A stretch of DNA of 5,458 nt. Origin: JBGLNJ01 sp964353405. GTDB lineage: Bacteria; Chloroflexota; Anaerolineae; Fen-1058. Below, piece after piece: positions 4,445 through 5,458 of the stretch. How positions within the stretch are numbered: the stretch's first letter is position 1; each line of letters begins with the position of its first letter. Where the stretch lies: positions 1 through 5,458 of the forward strand of contig CAYGWJ010000350.1 in assembly GCA_964353405.1 (NCBI GenBank), read 5' to 3'. Made by a program: the position numbers and the translations under genes. The notes under the pieces were generated by a model, which was not told the origin of the DNA, ran no database searches, and saw only the letters and a list, made by a program, of their open reading frames with translations.

Positions 4445-5315
4445 GCACCTCATCCGCATCTACCACGCCCCAATGATAGCCCATCTCAACGCTCATGGCA
4501 CGCGCGCGTTCGGCTTCCCGGCGAGCCGAGGCCAGCTCCGCTTCCCTCTCCCCCATCCTCTCTCCCACAGGGCGAGGGGAGTTTGCGGCTGCTAAATGCG
4601 CCCACGCCAGCCCCACGCGAATGTCCGCCTCGTAGAGACGATGTCCCCCATCAAGCACGTATGACAATGCCTCTTCTAAATCGCCGCGAGCCGATGCAAC
4701 CTTCCCGCGCCGCGCTGACCAGCGCCCTCGTGCCAGTAAGGCCCAAATGAGAATGTTCCGCTGCGGAGTGCCACGTGCAATTTTGACCGCCTCATCGTAA
4801 TGATTCTGGGCGTAATCATGTTGGCCGAGATCGGCTTCTAAATCGCCCATGTCGCAACGACATTCACTGAGAGAATAGAGCCAGCCATTACGTTCACAAA
4901 CTTCGAGGTTGGCTTCAGTGACCTGCCTGGCGTACGATATATCACCGGAAAGTCGCAGGTGCGTGGCATGATGGCTACCAGATTGTTTGAAGAGATAAAG
5001 CATATTCGGGTGAATTGCTCGCTCAAGTGCTTCTGCCTGTCTAAAGGCCATATCCGCTAAATCAAAATCGCCACGTAGGTCAGCAATCCAGCCTTGCAAA
5101 GCCAGTGAAGCTACTTCGGTGTTCTTATTCTCTGCTCGGTGAGCTAGGATCAGGGCTTGACCGACAGTCTCTGCACTCACATTCAACAAGCCCAGCAAGG
5201 ATCGTATATCGGCCAAGTTTCGGTACGTGACACTGGCGTTAAACCAGTCTGCTGCCTCCATAGCCATCTTACTACTGCGTTCAAGGAATGGCAATGCTTC
5301 TTTCAAACGCCCCAA
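4425..5315 (-). CDS. TPR-repeat protein, probably a 5'-truncated remnant
   Basis: 296 residues made of consecutive helical hairpins of tetratricopeptide type, for example GRLKEALPFLERS, NASVTYRNLADIRSLLG, GDFDLADMAFRQAEAL, GDISYARQVTEANLEV, GDLEADLGQHDYAQNHYDEAVKIA and GKVASARGDLEEALSYV. Such arrays bind proteins and often form the C-terminal part of large bacterial ATPase or adenylate-cyclase-like signalling regulators, which this may once have been; the effector domain is not present. The only start near the N-terminus is TTG at 5315, with no Shine-Dalgarno. The frame continues upstream without a start into the element end at 5321-5324. I infer that an insertion removed the 5' part. Residues about 246-258 (SPRPVGERMGERE) are encoded by a small palindromic repeat. 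The last residues and the TAG come from the 8-bp repeat array. It is probably not expressed as a normal protein. Confidence 0.7.
   Translation of the reverse strand: MGRLKEALPFLERSSKMAMEAADWFNASVTYRNLADIRSLLGLLNVSAETVGQALILAHRAENKNTEVASLALQGWIADLRGDFDLADMAFRQAEALERAIHPNMLYLFKQSGSHHATHLRLSGDISYARQVTEANLEVCERNGWLYSLSECRCDMGDLEADLGQHDYAQNHYDEAVKIARGTPQRNILIWALLARGRWSARRGKVASARGDLEEALSYVLDGGHRLYEADIRVGLAWAHLAAANSPRPVGERMGEREAELASARREAERARAMSVEMGYHWGVVDADEVLSAIVG
4544..4581. repeat. short GC-rich palindromic repeat inside the TPR gene
   Basis: CCTCTCTCCC (4557-4566) pairs with GGGCGAGGGG (4570-4579) around ACA, 9 of 10 positions including one G-U, preceded by a further CCCTCTCCCCC run. Read in the gene it gives SPRPVGERMGERE, which interrupts the TPR helix pattern without shifting the frame. 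It resembles dispersed CCCTCTCCC/GGGAGAGGG intergenic repeats. Confidence 0.6.
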
Positions 5316-5320
5316 GCCCC

Positions 5321-5458
5321 CTAGCAGCTTGTCGGAGAGGAACCTGTGATGACGTCTTCACCGACAAAACGAGGTCGTTTTCGTCTGCGATGTGACCTAA
5401 AGGCGTGTTGAGTCACCACTTTACCTGCGAATTTGGCTCGTTTTCGGCTCAATCGACC
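5321..5458. mobile_element. end of an insertion element, running off the window
   Basis: CTAGCAGCTTGTCGGAGAGG (5321-5340) matches the outer end of the MITE-like element, CTAGTGGCTTGTCGGATAAG, at 16 of 20 positions. It begins exactly where the TPR gene loses its N-terminal coding sequence. The remaining 118 bp contain no recognisable transposase. One minus-strand frame is open from the window edge to a TAG inside the CTAG, about 45 codons, which is too short to judge. The family cannot be named from this end alone. Confidence 0.55.

Noticed and set aside
5321..5458. Transposase C-terminus in the 45-codon minus-strand open frame
   Set aside because: It is too short and has no recognisable motif. 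An alternative frame with an earlier stop (about 5422) is equally possible.

Overview
This window comes from a GC-rich bacterial chromosome, and every gene I can support lies on the minus strand. I suspect a Chloroflexota-type (Anaerolineae-like) genome. The reasons are the style of the methyltransferase and TPR proteins and the many short palindromic and heptamer/octamer repeats scattered between and inside genes. This is an impression, since no taxonomic marker was compared.

Read in the direction of transcription (right to left), the layout is as follows. At 5321-5458 lies the end of an apparent insertion element that has cut off the start of a TPR-repeat protein gene (about 5315-4425). Between 4424 and 4083 there is no gene. 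That stretch holds oppositely oriented arrays of 8-bp repeats and a 233-bp MITE-like element with 35-bp terminal inverted repeats. Next come a class I SAM-dependent methyltransferase (4082-3363) that carries an in-frame palindromic repeat of about 110 bp, and histidine ammonia-lyase hutH (3303-1708). A regulatory block follows (1679-1471), then histidyl-tRNA synthetase hisS (1466-210), then tRNA-His(GTG) with its own promoter (130-58). The window ends in a 7-bp tandem repeat.

The most interesting item is the hisS leader. A near-consensus sigma-70 promoter (TTGCCA-17-TATAAT) places the transcription start on or one base before the ATG of a 28-codon ORF. That ORF contains RHAHHAHGH, five His codons within eight. 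The ORF stops 21 nt before a 9-bp GC-rich hairpin with a U-tract, and hisS follows behind a good Shine-Dalgarno. This is the architecture of ribosome-mediated transcription attenuation: His-tRNA shortage would stall the leader ribosome, prevent the terminator and raise synthesis of HisRS. The leader would probably be translated leaderlessly.

Three of the genes concern histidine: hutH degrades it, hisS charges it onto tRNA, and the tRNA-His gene supplies the acceptor. The attenuator would read the outcome of the charging reaction. The accessory half (3700-5458) is shaped by small repeats and mobile-element remnants, two of which have been tolerated inside reading frames.
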